NCBI GenBank assembly: GCA_009617715.1
Contig: VTFK01000366.1
Span: 124,001-188,000 of the forward strand
Direction of reading: 5' to 3'
DNA length: 64,000 bases
Source of the DNA: Plectrocnemia conspersa
Taxonomy: Eukaryota > Arthropoda > Insecta > Trichoptera > Polycentropodidae
The notes under the pieces are model-generated. The model saw nothing but the letters and a program-made list of their open reading frames with translations, made no database searches and was not told where the DNA came from. The first letter of the stretch is position 1. The number at the start of each line of letters is the position of its first letter. Below, in pieces: positions 25,171-36,075 of this stretch. Position numbers and translations under genes: made by a program.

Positions 25171-25239
25171 TTGATTAGCAAATATCAACTGAAATTAGTA
25201 TTAATCCATATTTAGAAAGCTTAGCGTTTAAATATTTTA

Positions 25240-25660
25240 TGTATTTTCTTTCTGTTCATTACCATACTACTGAGGCACACGATCTATTACCCCAAAGTTT
25301 AAAAAGAAACGTTGCAAAAAAAAACGCCAAGTGTTTGCAAATTATCCCATCAGCCCAAGTTCTCCAAGACATTACCGAAAAAATATGTTTTCCCACCAAG
25401 CGATGGCTTCATAATGATCTATCAATCGTACGTTGTGTGGGTATACTTCAGCGATATCTCTCGAAAGTTTACGGATTAGCGTCCGCCGCGGGTTGATGTG
25501 ACGTCATTTCCGACGCTGGCTCTTATCGCAATGGCCACCGTTTCCGGTCTCGCTCACTAAACGTCAGCATCGCCTAACGACAGCCGCAGCTGACGCGGAA
25601 GCTGCAAATGGCGAGATGAACCCTTCGCACGGTCAATCTGCAATGCCATCAACATGTCAC
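25240..25660. promoter_or_regulatory. CpG-rich island with perfect CRE
   Basis: A compact GC-rich block contains the full palindrome TGACGTCA at 25499-25506, the consensus CREB/ATF site, and an inverted pair CGTCAGC/GCTGACG at about 25562-25598. An 85-codon plus frame ends at 25496 but has no recognised domain. The composition and motifs suggest an enhancer or promoter. The target gene is unknown, although the nearest start exon on the plus strand is at 27777. Confidence 0.4.
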
Positions 25661-25689
25661 AATACACATGGTGTAATAGCAAAAGTTGG

Positions 25690-25721
25690 ATGTCTGATAA
25701 GATTGGAATCTTATCAGACAT
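25690..25721. repeat. Perfect 15-bp hairpin, 2-base loop
   Basis: ATGTCTGATAAGATT at 25690-25704 is followed by GG and then its exact reverse complement at 25707-25721. A perfect palindrome this long in a eukaryotic genome is uncommon and unstable, so it is probably recent or maintained. Confidence 0.9.
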
Positions 25722-26029
25722 ATGACTACGGATCGTTCTTGGAATTTAGTAAACTTTTATTAACCTTTACCGGACAAAAACAATTTATTTAATCACAAAA
25801 ATTAGGCTTCTTACCTATGTATTATTTATATATAATTTATTTAGGGTACACCATGTATGGATGTTGGGACCACTACCAAAAACAAAACCACGAAGGAAAA
25901 AATGTTTCGCTCTCTCCTTGTTAAATAATTTCTAACCTTAAAGAATGTGACTTCACAGCCAAAAAACACAATTTTCATATTGCTATGATGGGCGAGAAAT
26001 AATATCTCAGATTATATGAAGTACATCTA

Positions 26030-26215
26030 AACCAAATTTTGAGCAATAGAAGAGCCCAAAATACAATTATCCTTTCTCAGAAGTCAAAAATCCACGTTAA
26101 AAGCAATAAAATGGTGCCGTCGCCCACACGATTTTATTGCTTTTGACGTAAATTTTTGACTTCTGAGAAGTGATAATTGTTTTTGCGTCCTCCTTTTCAC
26201 CAAAATTCAGTTTTA
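26030..26215. repeat. Foldback element with about 63-bp arms
   Basis: The arms 26050-26112 and 26131-26193 are inverted copies around an 18-base spacer. The inner 50 bases are about 90% identical. Similarity continues more weakly outward to about 26030 and 26215. Both strands would fold into a long hairpin. It could be a foldback MITE, or a young hairpin-RNA or microRNA-like locus. Confidence 0.8.
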
Positions 26216-26419
26216 GCACACTTTAACCTATACTTGTCAGTAGTATTATCGGATAGAACATATTTTTAAAACATGGTGTATGATCGAAATGCAGATAAAT
26301 TATGGAACAATATCCTAGATACTTTTTCTTTCGCTTATTTTCCTTTAAGAGAAATATTTTGGACTTGACCTGATGGAAGATCTAAGAATATAAATAATTT
26401 TGGAACTTTTATTGGTTAG

Positions 26420-26550
26420 GTTTGGGTTACAACGGCAAATGGACGTTTCGCAACTGTCAAATTGAGTTTCATATTTTAGAGCAGCATATAATTTCACTAG
26501 TGCCTATCAGTTTAAATATATTTTCGCTAGTAGAAATATATGTCTACTGT
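26420..26550 (+). repeat. Dispersed repeat D, copy 1
   Basis: Two segments recur near 39 kb. The first, GGACGTTTCGCAACTGTCA (about 26443-26461), is found inverted at 39098-39117. The second, CATATAATTTCACT then TAGTAGAAATATAT (26488-26550), is found in the same orientation at 39374-39436. Different relative orientations at the two loci suggest an element with inverted parts or a rearranged copy. Confidence 0.6.
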
Positions 26551-27010
26551 TTTTTTAATGTGTTTGTTTCAAAAATATAAATAATTTTACAGACATATTA
26601 ATTATATATAATATAATATACATGTTACTGATTTATAACTATTTTCATGTTTAAATTCAATAATAAAAAATTAGGAATACAAAACAAAGTTTGTGATTAA
26701 ATTTAAGGAGAAAAAATATAAAACCCTTTACAATTTAAGCGAAATAAAAAATAAAATATAGGAAACAACAAAAAAAATTGTGTACATTTCTCCATTAAAG
26801 TTTATGTGTTGTAGAGTGATTCTCGCAAAAAAATCAAAGATAAGGATTGTTTTTAAATATTTTACTAAATAACACAAATTCATAATGGAGCTAATCATAT
26901 TCATATGAGCCAGAGGCTTTGATATTTAGACTACACATATATTTGTGAAATTAAAAATAAAATCCTCAGAGTAATATCAGCCTAATAAGACATTCAATCA
27001 TTTTTTTTAT
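26551..27010. other. AT-rich spacer
   Basis: Homopolymer-rich AT sequence. No gene, hairpin or repeat partner was seen. Confidence 0.55.
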
Positions 27011-27029
27011 GGATGTATTTATTTTATCG

Positions 27030-27480
27030 ACGTTGTACACAAATTACGCTTCACAAATTATCCAAATCCCGGCCAGGATATTGAACGACGATATTATTAG
27101 GCGTTATAAATTAATTTCGAGGCATGGCTTAATCCGGAGGCGCTTTAGTCCCATATCCGGGTTTAGTAGGCTGATCCTCAATTAAGTTTTATGACAAACA
27201 GGATTAATCGCATCCGAACGGATCACCCAAATCGTTTACCTGCGAATTAGACCTTTTGAATTGCATCGGATGGATTGTTTATTGCGTTACTATTTTCCCG
27301 GCCCCTCTGTAATGAATTGTTAATTTTAGACGATGGCGGTGGAGGCATACACATTCTGTCCTCAACTTCCGGCTTCGTGCTGGTTGTCCAGCAGCGAGAT
27401 GTACCAAAGAGCATACAATAAATTCTTCGCTTCATCGTCAAATTAACTCCGAACGAAGAAAAGAAGACTCGAATCAATCA
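27030..27480. promoter_or_regulatory. Balanced island upstream of a start exon
   Basis: This island lies about 300 bases upstream of the candidate start exon at 27777. It contains K50-homeodomain-like words TAATCC/GGATTA near 27131 and 27200-27206. A 76-codon minus frame (27247-27477) crosses it but has no domain. The position suits a promoter-proximal regulatory region or a non-coding first exon of the plus-strand gene. Confidence 0.35.
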
Positions 27481-27776
27481 AAAGACTAATTATGGATACA
27501 TGCTCAAACGCTTTGTCAATGTCCTGAAAGAACAGCCCCGTCGATCAATTAAAAAATCAATAAATCATAAAAAAGCAATATTGATAAGTGATAAATTGTT
27601 AATTATTAAAAATAATAATATTAATATTCATAAAAAAGATAAATTTTGTACGAACGTTAAGTTTTAACTCATAATAATTAAAACTAATAGTGAGATTATT
27701 TGCGATCAATTATATTCGTATAAGTGTTGTTTAAGTATAAATTTTAAAAAGTTATCTATTAAAAAATAAGTTAAAA

Positions 27777-27866
27777 ATGGCTTTCGCGGCGGCTCGCATG
27801 ATCCTGAAGGACAAGAGGAGAAAAACTTCGAAGGAAGACTTTCGAGATCCTCGGAACCGTAGCAAG
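27777..27866 (+). CDS. Candidate start exon of an unidentified gene
   Basis: ATG at 27777 opens 30 codons that begin MAFAAARMILKDKRRKTSKE and end RNRSK, rich in lysine and arginine. The frame is GC-rich against very AT-rich flanks and ends precisely at a good splice donor, AAG|GTAAAT (27867), in phase 0. The ORF that continues into the intron is AT-rich and not coding-like. The best downstream partner is the phase-0 acceptor exon at 43294, which would give an intron of about 15.4 kb. The basic, serine/threonine-bearing N-terminus suggests a cytoplasmic or nuclear protein with no signal peptide. I do not recognise the family. Confidence 0.55.
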
Positions 27867-28400
27867 GTAAATAAAATAATTAAGACAAAACTCAACTGTA
27901 TGGAGACCATCGTAAAAAACAGTGTGTATAATATTATATTATATGGACGATATATAGTTAAACCAGAATTATTTATTACCCTACTGTTTTGTTGAAACTA
28001 GCTGCCATTTTAGACAAACATACATACTAAATTAATTGTGGTTTAACTTTGTTTGTTCGTAGAAATTTTCATTTAACTGTAATGTATATGTTACACGTAT
28101 ATGTGCACTCATACCAGCAAATATGAATACAATAATGGTTTTTTGTATCAAGATAATAAACAAGAAACTATTAATTTATAGCTTTAATTGGATTACTTTT
28201 ATTTTAATAATTATGTATGATTTTAAATATATTTAAAGTACAAAAGTATAAAAAAATTATGTAATGGTTCGTGATGTAATTTATCGTTTTTTCTTTACAA
28301 CCAAGACTATCGTGAATATTTTAATAGCAGTTTAAAACATTTCATATATAGCTTGACCGATTCAGTGTGATATATATTTCAAGGAAAAGTTTAGTAAATA
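27867..28400. other. Start of the putative long intron
   Basis: AT-rich sequence immediately after the splice donor, with no further exon-like block. Confidence 0.4.
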
Positions 28401-29560
28401 ATTACTATGTTTGCACTAAATCCATTTTACCTAAAAAATATTTATATGTAATATTACATGCATTTTTTACTGTAAGATGTATTTTTTGGTTAAGGTTAAC
28501 TTTATTTTCTATGTTCTAGATTTTAATCATGAATTTGTAAAATCATATTTTTCTGCAAGATCTTGTTTTGTAATATGTTTAATTATATTTTGAAAAAGAA
28601 AATAATTTAATTGATGGAATTTTAAAGTAGAAATAATGATATTTACTATATAAAAAAATTTGTAACAATATTATATTGCAAGTAAATTTATTTATTTTCT
28701 TATAGTTCTTTGTAAATATTGTAAAAAAAAATATAATAGTTTATCTTGTAAGAGCTTATTTTAGAGATAGAAACAATTATAATGGATTTTTAAATATAAA
28801 CATTAACAATATTTGTAAACTATTAAAAAAGCGATAAAAAAATGTTTTTGATATCATTATTATAATATAAACTATTTTAGCTCTATTGATAGTTTTGCCT
28901 TTGTAAAATATATGCTAAGTTATTGTTAATTTAATCTTTGAAATGCTTACTTCTGAGCTTTAGATTTTAATTATTTATTTTTTTTAAATATTACTCAAAA
29001 TTGTTAAAAAAAGTTTGCTTCTGTAAAGTAGTAGTATATAGCATTTTATAAAATCTTAAGTTTGGGCTTATAACTATGATAATGGATTTTTAAAGTTTTT
29101 TAGAAAACATTTGTTTATTAAAAGTGCTACAATTTTTTTTTAACTTAATATTAAATAACATAAGTTAGAGTTTTTTCTTAATTAGCTCTGGATTTTAATT
29201 GAAAAAAAAAGTTATTTGTAAAAATTGTAAATAATAAAATATTATTTTCTGTAAGATCTAGTTTTTAGTTATGGGCAATATTTTTTTAAGAGCTTAGTTT
29301 TGAGCTTAAAATTATGATAATAAATTTTTGGAGTAAAACAATGATGTTTTCTTAATTAATAACGCTACAAAATAATAATTGTTGCTTTACCATATTTATT
29401 TCTTTTAATTACATATTTATGAAGTTCTTTGTAAAATTCGAAAAAAATATTTTTTCCATATTTAAACTAATCTTTAGGTATAGTAAGTTATATTTCAGAA
29501 AAGCTTAGATTTGGGCATATAACTATAAAGATAAATTTAAAAAATATAAATATTACATTT
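28400..29560 (+). repeat. Decayed tandem array B
   Basis: A unit with AAGTTTGGGCTTATAACTAT, then GATAATGGATTTTTAAA, recurs near 28750, 29052, 29290 and 29505. Between these, TTCTGTAAGATCTAGTTTT-like words recur near 28470, 28550 and 29255. Spacing is about 215-300 bases. The wording of the unit head resembles that of array A, including a GCTACAA word, so the two arrays may share ancestry. Confidence 0.4.
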
Positions 29561-30050
29561 TTTTATAAAAAGCTAAAAAAAATACCTGTTTTTTTTATCG
29601 TTTTATTAAATATTCACTTTTGCAGTTATATTATTGATTTTTTCTATGAAGATGTTTGTTGTAGTTGTGGTTAATTTTATTTTTGGCAAGTTTATTGGCT
29701 CTAGATTTAACATTTTAATTTAAAAATAATATTATTTAAAAAAAAAAATATGAAAATAAAATGAATTTTCTTTGTATATATATTTTCAGCGACTATTTTT
29801 TACCATTGGATTACAATTATGATTTTTATTTGTACTGTAAAATCTGTAAATGTAAAAATTTGCTTTAAAAATGTCTAAACTTTTTTGTGGTACAAGTAAC
29901 AAGTTAAACTATTTCAATGTAAAGTTCTGATTTAAAAATCGCAACACTATAACAAAAATTTTATTTCAAATATACTTTAACAAAAATATTATTACCAGGC
30001 AATAAATATGCTTTTTAATAGTTTACCAATAAATGTTATTTTAAAAACAG

Positions 30051-30221
30051 GTACCTATGTGGAGTAGAACGGCACAGGATGCACAGATATGTCGCGTTTC
30101 GCTACCTTTTTGCATGCCATCAAGCAATCCGTTTATACAAAAATGTGTGACGTTCATAGATTTTAATTTATTTAATATTCTCATAGATCATGTGTACCTT
30201 AACATATGTTATGAATATTAA
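30051..30221 (+). CDS. Possible alternative terminal exon
   Basis: After an acceptor-like TTTAAAAACAG (ending 30050) a 56-codon frame opens in phase 0, beginning VPMWSRTAQDAQICRVS and ending with TAA at 30219-30221. The first half is clearly less AT-rich than its flanks, and an AATAAA-containing run lies near 30290. Phase 0 would fit the donor at 27866. The second half of the frame is AT-rich and not convincing, and the polypyrimidine tract is weak. Confidence 0.25.
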   Translation, partial: VPMWSRTAQDAQICRVSLPFCMPSSNPFIQKCVTFIDFNLFNILIDHVYLNICYEY

Positions 30222-31320
30222 TTTGACTGTATCGCGCGGAATATACAAAAACTGTACGGAACTGTAATTTTATATATGAAACAAACCAAAAAATAAAAGC
30301 AGACCCTGGCTTAAACCACAATTAATAATTTACATATATATTTTGTCAATTATATTTTTAATCATATAAAATAAATCTAATCTAATTTGTAGATTCGGCA
30401 AAATCTTTTTGGCACCTTTGCACTTATTTTCACATATGAATTATTGATGACTGTATTTATTATCTATTAAACACTCACATTTGTATATGAAGTAGTACAC
30501 GTAAATACTGGTACAAGTGCACATATCTTTATCGTTTCGTATATATACATATACAAATACATGTACTGTGAATCTGTATATATTGTTAACTATGTATATG
30601 ATTATTAAAAAAATGTGTATTTAATGTGTTGCCATGCACAAAAATGTATACAATTGATTGCGTTCTGTCGGTTTCCAATTTATCGTATACGTTAAACGCA
30701 TTCGGTGAATAATTAAATACCGAATATGTTTCACCTGAATCGATTTGGTGAAAGCCTTAATGTCGAATCAATTTGCGGGTGCGGTTTTAGGGGTGGAGTC
30801 GAAATGATATAAGGCATACATTGTGACGACCGATCGATTTCGTTGCACTCTATAAAATGGCATATAATTTATTCATAATCGGCGAAGGCAACTATCATAA
30901 AAACGCGATGAAACGAATAATTATAGTTGTTAAATGTCGGTCATATAGGGGTTAGCATTTGTTTTGAAACGACGAAGGTTGCAATTACATTATAGTTGCC
31001 AAGGAATAAAATCTGAATATAGAATTTGCTTGCTAACAATGTAACATTCTGTATTGAAAATTATTGGAAGCGAATATGTATGTATATAATATTAGAAACA
31101 ATGCTTTGAATATTGTTAAAATATATTAAAAATATATAGCAAATTAAAACGAGGTTTAGACCTATGAATTATTTTTATCTGCTAAACCCAATATATCATT
31201 TTAGATAGATAAGAGAACAATTATCTTATAAGCTAACTTTTGTTATATTAAATTCATGGTAAGACAAATTCATTGAATCATGTGATATATATATCTCGTT
31301 GTGACATGACAGACGTTATG
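30222..31320. other. Non-coding DNA with a balanced island
   Basis: The stretch near 30650-31000 is less AT-rich and includes a TATAAAA word at about 30852. No frame or splice borders support an exon. It may be intronic regulatory sequence. Confidence 0.35.
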
Positions 31321-31720
31321 TCTTCACTACACTCTCTGGAAGTTGGCCAAGGTTGTCCAAGTACGGAGAATATAGTGGGATACTTCGGTCGAGATCGGTA
31401 CTGCCCGCTCTAAAATCTCTAGGAATCTATCCGAGGTTACCGAGAACGAGAGGTAATGTGGGGGTAATTCAGTTGACTTGGCCAGTATCGAGCGCTTCCG
31501 AACATTGTCGGCATTATTTTCCGAGTCAAAGGGACCGAAGTCGGAGCTGTTCTTTCGAGCGCGAGCGGTGAGATACTTCCCCTTTCGCTCTCTTTCTCGT
31601 GTTAAGTGACGAGAGTGAGAGAGATAATGATATCGTGTTTCGCAAACTGAGATAGAACAAGTAACTAGGTTCAATTTCTCGGTTAACACGCATGTCGAGC
31701 GCTGCATCGTGGTCATGTGA
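31320..31720. promoter_or_regulatory. GC-richer island with GAGA-type repeats
   Basis: The block has balanced composition. Near its right end are CTCTCTTTCTCGT (31588-31600) and the near-inverse ACGAGAGTGAGAGAG (31609-31623), GAGA-factor-like motifs that can also pair as a hairpin. A 129-codon minus frame (31327-31716) is the longest in the window, but a 72-codon plus frame overlaps it and neither shows a known domain. I favour a promoter or Polycomb-type element over a gene, with moderate doubt. Confidence 0.35.
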
Positions 31721-34004
31721 TCAAGTTATAATACTACATGCTTATTGGGGACTTCAACAGACTCTTACTGACATCTTTGAATATTTTAGGGCACCAAAAA
31801 TAATTAATTATATTTTTGATAGTATATTCTTTTAACAGATATCGTTATTATATTTTTTTCATATATAATTAAATAATTAAAAAATAATTAGTGGTACTTG
31901 ATTTTGTTAAAAAAATCGTTTCGAATATCCTCGTGTATTTTCATAGATCGGTTTATATAAATGTCACACCATAACGAATTCTTATTTAGAATCGATTGCG
32001 ACAAATTCTAGGATAGTCACAGATGTGGTGTTCGTATTCTGAAGTATCATTTTTATGCTTTATGGCATTTTGCAAAAGCCGACAAAGATTTTGGGTAGAT
32101 TGAATATTTACGACCGAAAAGTTTTCACTTATATTGTATTGGTGAGTGCCCACACAAACTTTTATAATTATCAGTAGCGTAATTTTAATAATATGACAAT
32201 TTAAAAATTGCGATTATTTAGCACATTTTTCGATCGCGCGCAAATATGCGTGCTGTACGTGACAGAAGCCGCCGTCCGGACGGCATGTTATGCGATTTAA
32301 TATTGATATATATTTTTATAATCATTGCTTAGTTTAAATAGTAAAAATGCCCATTTACAATTGGAATTTAGTACATATTATATCGTTTTTTCACTGGTCG
32401 TGGTATAATATTGTTATTATTCATTACTCGGTTGTTCCTATTACAATTCCTTAACAACCTTTCTCAATATGACAAAGGACTTATTCGCATGTCATGTGAG
32501 ATTCAGACCGGAAAGAGCGCCTTGACGCACCAATATCCGGCCCAGATGTTTCAAAATTGGGGTCGACTAATTTTTTGGTTGCTTTGACAACTTAGGCAGG
32601 TCATAATCGCCAAGAAGCCTGTCATGATGTATTAAGCACAAACAATGGCGTATTTATTTATTTTATTAATTTATTTAGCTAATATAGCTAATTGATCATA
32701 CACTTGACATCTTTAATCAAAACATATTACGAAAAATACTTTAATAATATAATTTACAACATACTGACTGAAAAGTCTTAACGAAAAAAATCTTTTTGTG
32801 TGGTCCATTAAAAAAATAATTAGGTCTTCTATCATAAGGGTCTTTGTAACAAGCTTATAATTGTGGTTAAATTTAATTCAACTTTCATACTTTTACCTTG
32901 ACACTTAAAATGATTAAATGTCCCTTTTTATTTAACTTTTTATATCCCAGGACTTATCAAACACTCCCCAGTATATTTTTAAATTATGGCAAACGTCAAA
33001 GAGAGCCGTGATGCGACTTCGCATACTGGGCTTAAAATCGCTTCAAAATGTATTATTCGCGTTTGGGCTTTCGTGAAAAATGTGTTAATCTTTAACGGAA
33101 CATCCCCAGGCATAATTTTATGCGAAATATTTACGCTTTTGTGGTAGTGGGCTATTTTTTCCCTCTCACAAAAACGCCTGTTTACAACCCGAGCGTAGAG
33201 ATAAGCCTTCAAGGGATGAAGAATTAAAGAACGAACGAGAGGGAGACTGTGGAATAATATGTTTTTCCGGTTCATCGAGGTCGAAATCAATTTATTCCCA
33301 AAGATGTCATGTGAAAGTCGAATAAAAAATCGCGGACCGCGCCCATAGTTTTGGTACGAAATAAAATATTTTTACAGACGTATAGAATGTGTTTATAGAG
33401 TGTTTTATACGACCCAATTCTAGTAACGTGCTCGTTGTGCTAGTGAGTGTAAAAAATGGTTAGGTTTCGCTCGATTAGATAGAATTAATGAGACAACTAG
33501 TTCGAACGAGGATTTAAAAATTAAATTGCATGTATATAAATTACGTTTTATGTATTTAATTTTATTGTACAAATATACTTCAGGTGTCACTATCAAAACA
33601 TATCACAAATAATTACACTCACATAACAGCTGAACAAGCACACAAGATCAAATCTCTTATAAAGACTTACCAAACTCCAATTGACAATTATACATTAATA
33701 TCAGTGAAAGAAAAGAAAAGTGAATTTCTTATTACAAAACCCGATACCTTGGAAATATGAATATACTGTTATTCCCTGATGATATTTGAAATTAAAACCA
33801 TATTTGGACATACCAAAATATTTAGGAATTTATTGGAAAAGTTTTTAAAAAATATTTAAATTGATCATAAAAAATAATTACATTAAAAGATCTATTCTAA
33901 AACTTGAAACTTGTACAAGATTTAAAATTAGTAGAAATAGTCTTTGATGTTGAACGTTCGTTCAGGCCGTTAAATCGCATTAAATACATGTGAGAAATTG
34001 GATT
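31721..34004. other. Unassigned DNA, includes a 14-bp perfect palindrome
   Basis: Mostly AT-rich. A CpG-dense spot contains the perfect palindrome GCCGTCCGGACGGC at 32271-32284. Balanced patches lie near 32470-32640 and 32970-33300. The latter is crossed by a 103-codon minus frame without recognised domain or splice borders. Confidence 0.35.
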
Positions 34005-35780
34005 ACCAATCCAGAAAGTGTATAAAATAAATCAAATTAAAAATTAAAATTATATTTAAAAAATTGTAGAATTTACAAATTTAAAAGAGGACCATATTAT
34101 ATAAACTTGTTTTAAAAACAATATTTTTATTAGCTTACAAATAATAATAATAATAAGCTATTATGCTAATCTCTCTTAGTAAATTGATTAGTGTTTTTAT
34201 AAATCGATATATTATTCTATAGTTTCGGGTCTCTGGGTATCTGGACAGTAAGCGGATCTCTTGGTGCAGAGGTATTAAATTAGGTTAACAATATTTACTT
34301 GGCGCATCATACCAATTTATTGTCATATTATTTAAGATTATAAAAAGATTCGTATTTATTATTTGCATCAAATATTGGCATAATCCATCTTCTTTTAAGT
34401 GGTTAGATCTACTATTACTGTCACAGTAATAATAACACGGTTAATATCAAATTCATCGTCACTTCCTTAAACATCCATTATTATTCGTAATTGTATGGAT
34501 AATTTGTAAAAATAAATCAATATATGTATTTATAAATAATTAAATAAAGACTAATATTATTATTTGAGTTGTCGATAGTTGTCAATCTCGCTCTTTTTTT
34601 CTAATCGTTTTTATTTCATAACAGACACACAATATTAACTAACAATTATGCACAATTAGAGCATATAATCCCATATCATCAAAATATAGATACTCTTTGA
34701 AGGAAAAAATGAGTAACACCGTAAAAGTGTCAAATATCGGTCTTAACAGCACAAGTATACGACCATGTTCCGATGAAAAATTTTACAATAAACTTACACT
34801 CGTAAATTCAACATTATCGAGTTATTTGCATAAGTTAAAAATGTAATATTACTAAAATGTGTTTACTACAACTTTTTTTAGCATTAATAAATTTAAAATG
34901 GCAAAATTAGCTTCAACAAATGCATCGAAAGTTTTGTCGACGTAAGAGTGTAACGCTTGGACTTACGAACACAAAGGGTTAACTATATTCGAAAGACAGA
35001 AAATTACAAAGACATTACCTTGTCTGACGAGTAGCGGGGGCGCGGGGCGTCGCCGTCGGTTATGGACCCCGGCTCCGCGCCGCTGCAACGGCCTTGCATA
35101 GGCCCAACTATAGCTATAAACACTGCACTAAACACTAATTTCAATTATACACTGATTAATTCTAACACATACACTTAATTACACCATCACTTTATAATTA
35201 AAAACATCGAAAGGGATATTATTATAAACGAAAACACTTATTCGACAAAAATGTAACGAAACAGTTTACGCGACGAATGACGCATAGCTACTGATTTTTT
35301 TTAAATATTTCGAGATGCATAAACAAGTGCAAACGAGTTCAAGGTTATGTTCATATAAACCATAACGATTAAAATGTCGTGCATCTCAGATTACAAAAAT
35401 AAATATTATTTTTCAAAGGTTGACAATTTGGCTATTCTTAAAATATTTATCTTTAATTCTAATTATTTTAATGCAAGTTGTTATATTTTTTTTATTATTT
35501 TAATAATGTTGACCTTCTAAAAGTATAATGTCGATGATTTCAACTTTATTTATATGAAAAATATTATTTAAATCTAATTTATATGTGCCAAATTTACGAC
35601 AAAATTAGTATTTAACGTGCCAGAGCGTAATGACGATTAAAATGATTAGCCAATGTAAACATTATTATTTATTAATTAGTATGTACATACGAAAGTATGG
35701 CTCCCCGTCCCCATACATACGATATACATATATTTTGTACTAAAATGAAACGCTGATTTTGAATTTATCATTAAATTTGT
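34005..35780 (-). repeat. Inverted duplication, left arm
   Basis: This arm is the reverse complement of 36076-37632. Examples: the left has CATACGAAAGTATGGCTCCC and the right the inverse, GGGAGCCATACTTTCGTATG. Both carry CTAATCTCTCTTAGTAAATT in opposite sense, and the outer ends both read through CACTTTCTGGATTG. Sampled stretches look about 95% identical, with some indels. The adjoining 35781-35950 continues the unit and matches the third copy at 37683-37860. The arm contains a CpG-rich exon-like block (35019-35099). Confidence 0.85.
35019..35099 (-). CDS. Candidate start exon inside the left arm
   Basis: On the minus strand an ATG at 35099 opens 27 codons beginning MQGRCSGAEPGSITDGDA and ending YSSDK, very GC-rich in an AT-rich arm. 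The frame ends at a donor, AAG|GTAATG, in phase 0. A TATAAA word lies on the same strand at 35196-35191. The protein start is not recognised. The copy in the right arm retains most of the frame. No downstream exon could be identified on the minus strand, so its partner is unknown. Confidence 0.4.
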
Positions 35781-36075
35781 TCTATAACGTTTCTTTGAAT
35801 TGACAAATAATTAACGACTCGACTTGCAATGAATGCGTACAGTTATAGGGCAGGCCCGCGAGACTTTTTTTTCATTTATTTTAGACAACTACACTTTTTC
35901 GTGAATGGCGAAAACAATCGCAACATAAATTTTAAGCGCAAAGTGTAAGATGAATAAAATCATCTAAAAATAAATGTAATTGCAAATGGTTAAAACATTA
36001 GTTTTGCCGAATTCATTTTAATCATATTGTATAATTATCAAAAAAAGAGTTACAGTCCGTCCAAGATATGAACGC
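35781..36075. other. Spacer between the arms
   Basis: The first about 165 bases continue the left unit and match the partial third copy in inverse orientation (for example the CTCGACTTGCAATGAATGCG region against 37800-37830). The last 25 bases (36051-36075) are the motif shared with 5019-5043, and they abut the first base of the right arm. Confidence 0.7.

Noticed and set aside
26416..26430. Telomere-like TTAGG words
   Set aside because: Only isolated GGTTAGGTTTGGG-type words, not a tandem run.
32979..33290. 103-codon minus-strand open frame
   Set aside because: No domain or exon borders. Composition only mildly above background.
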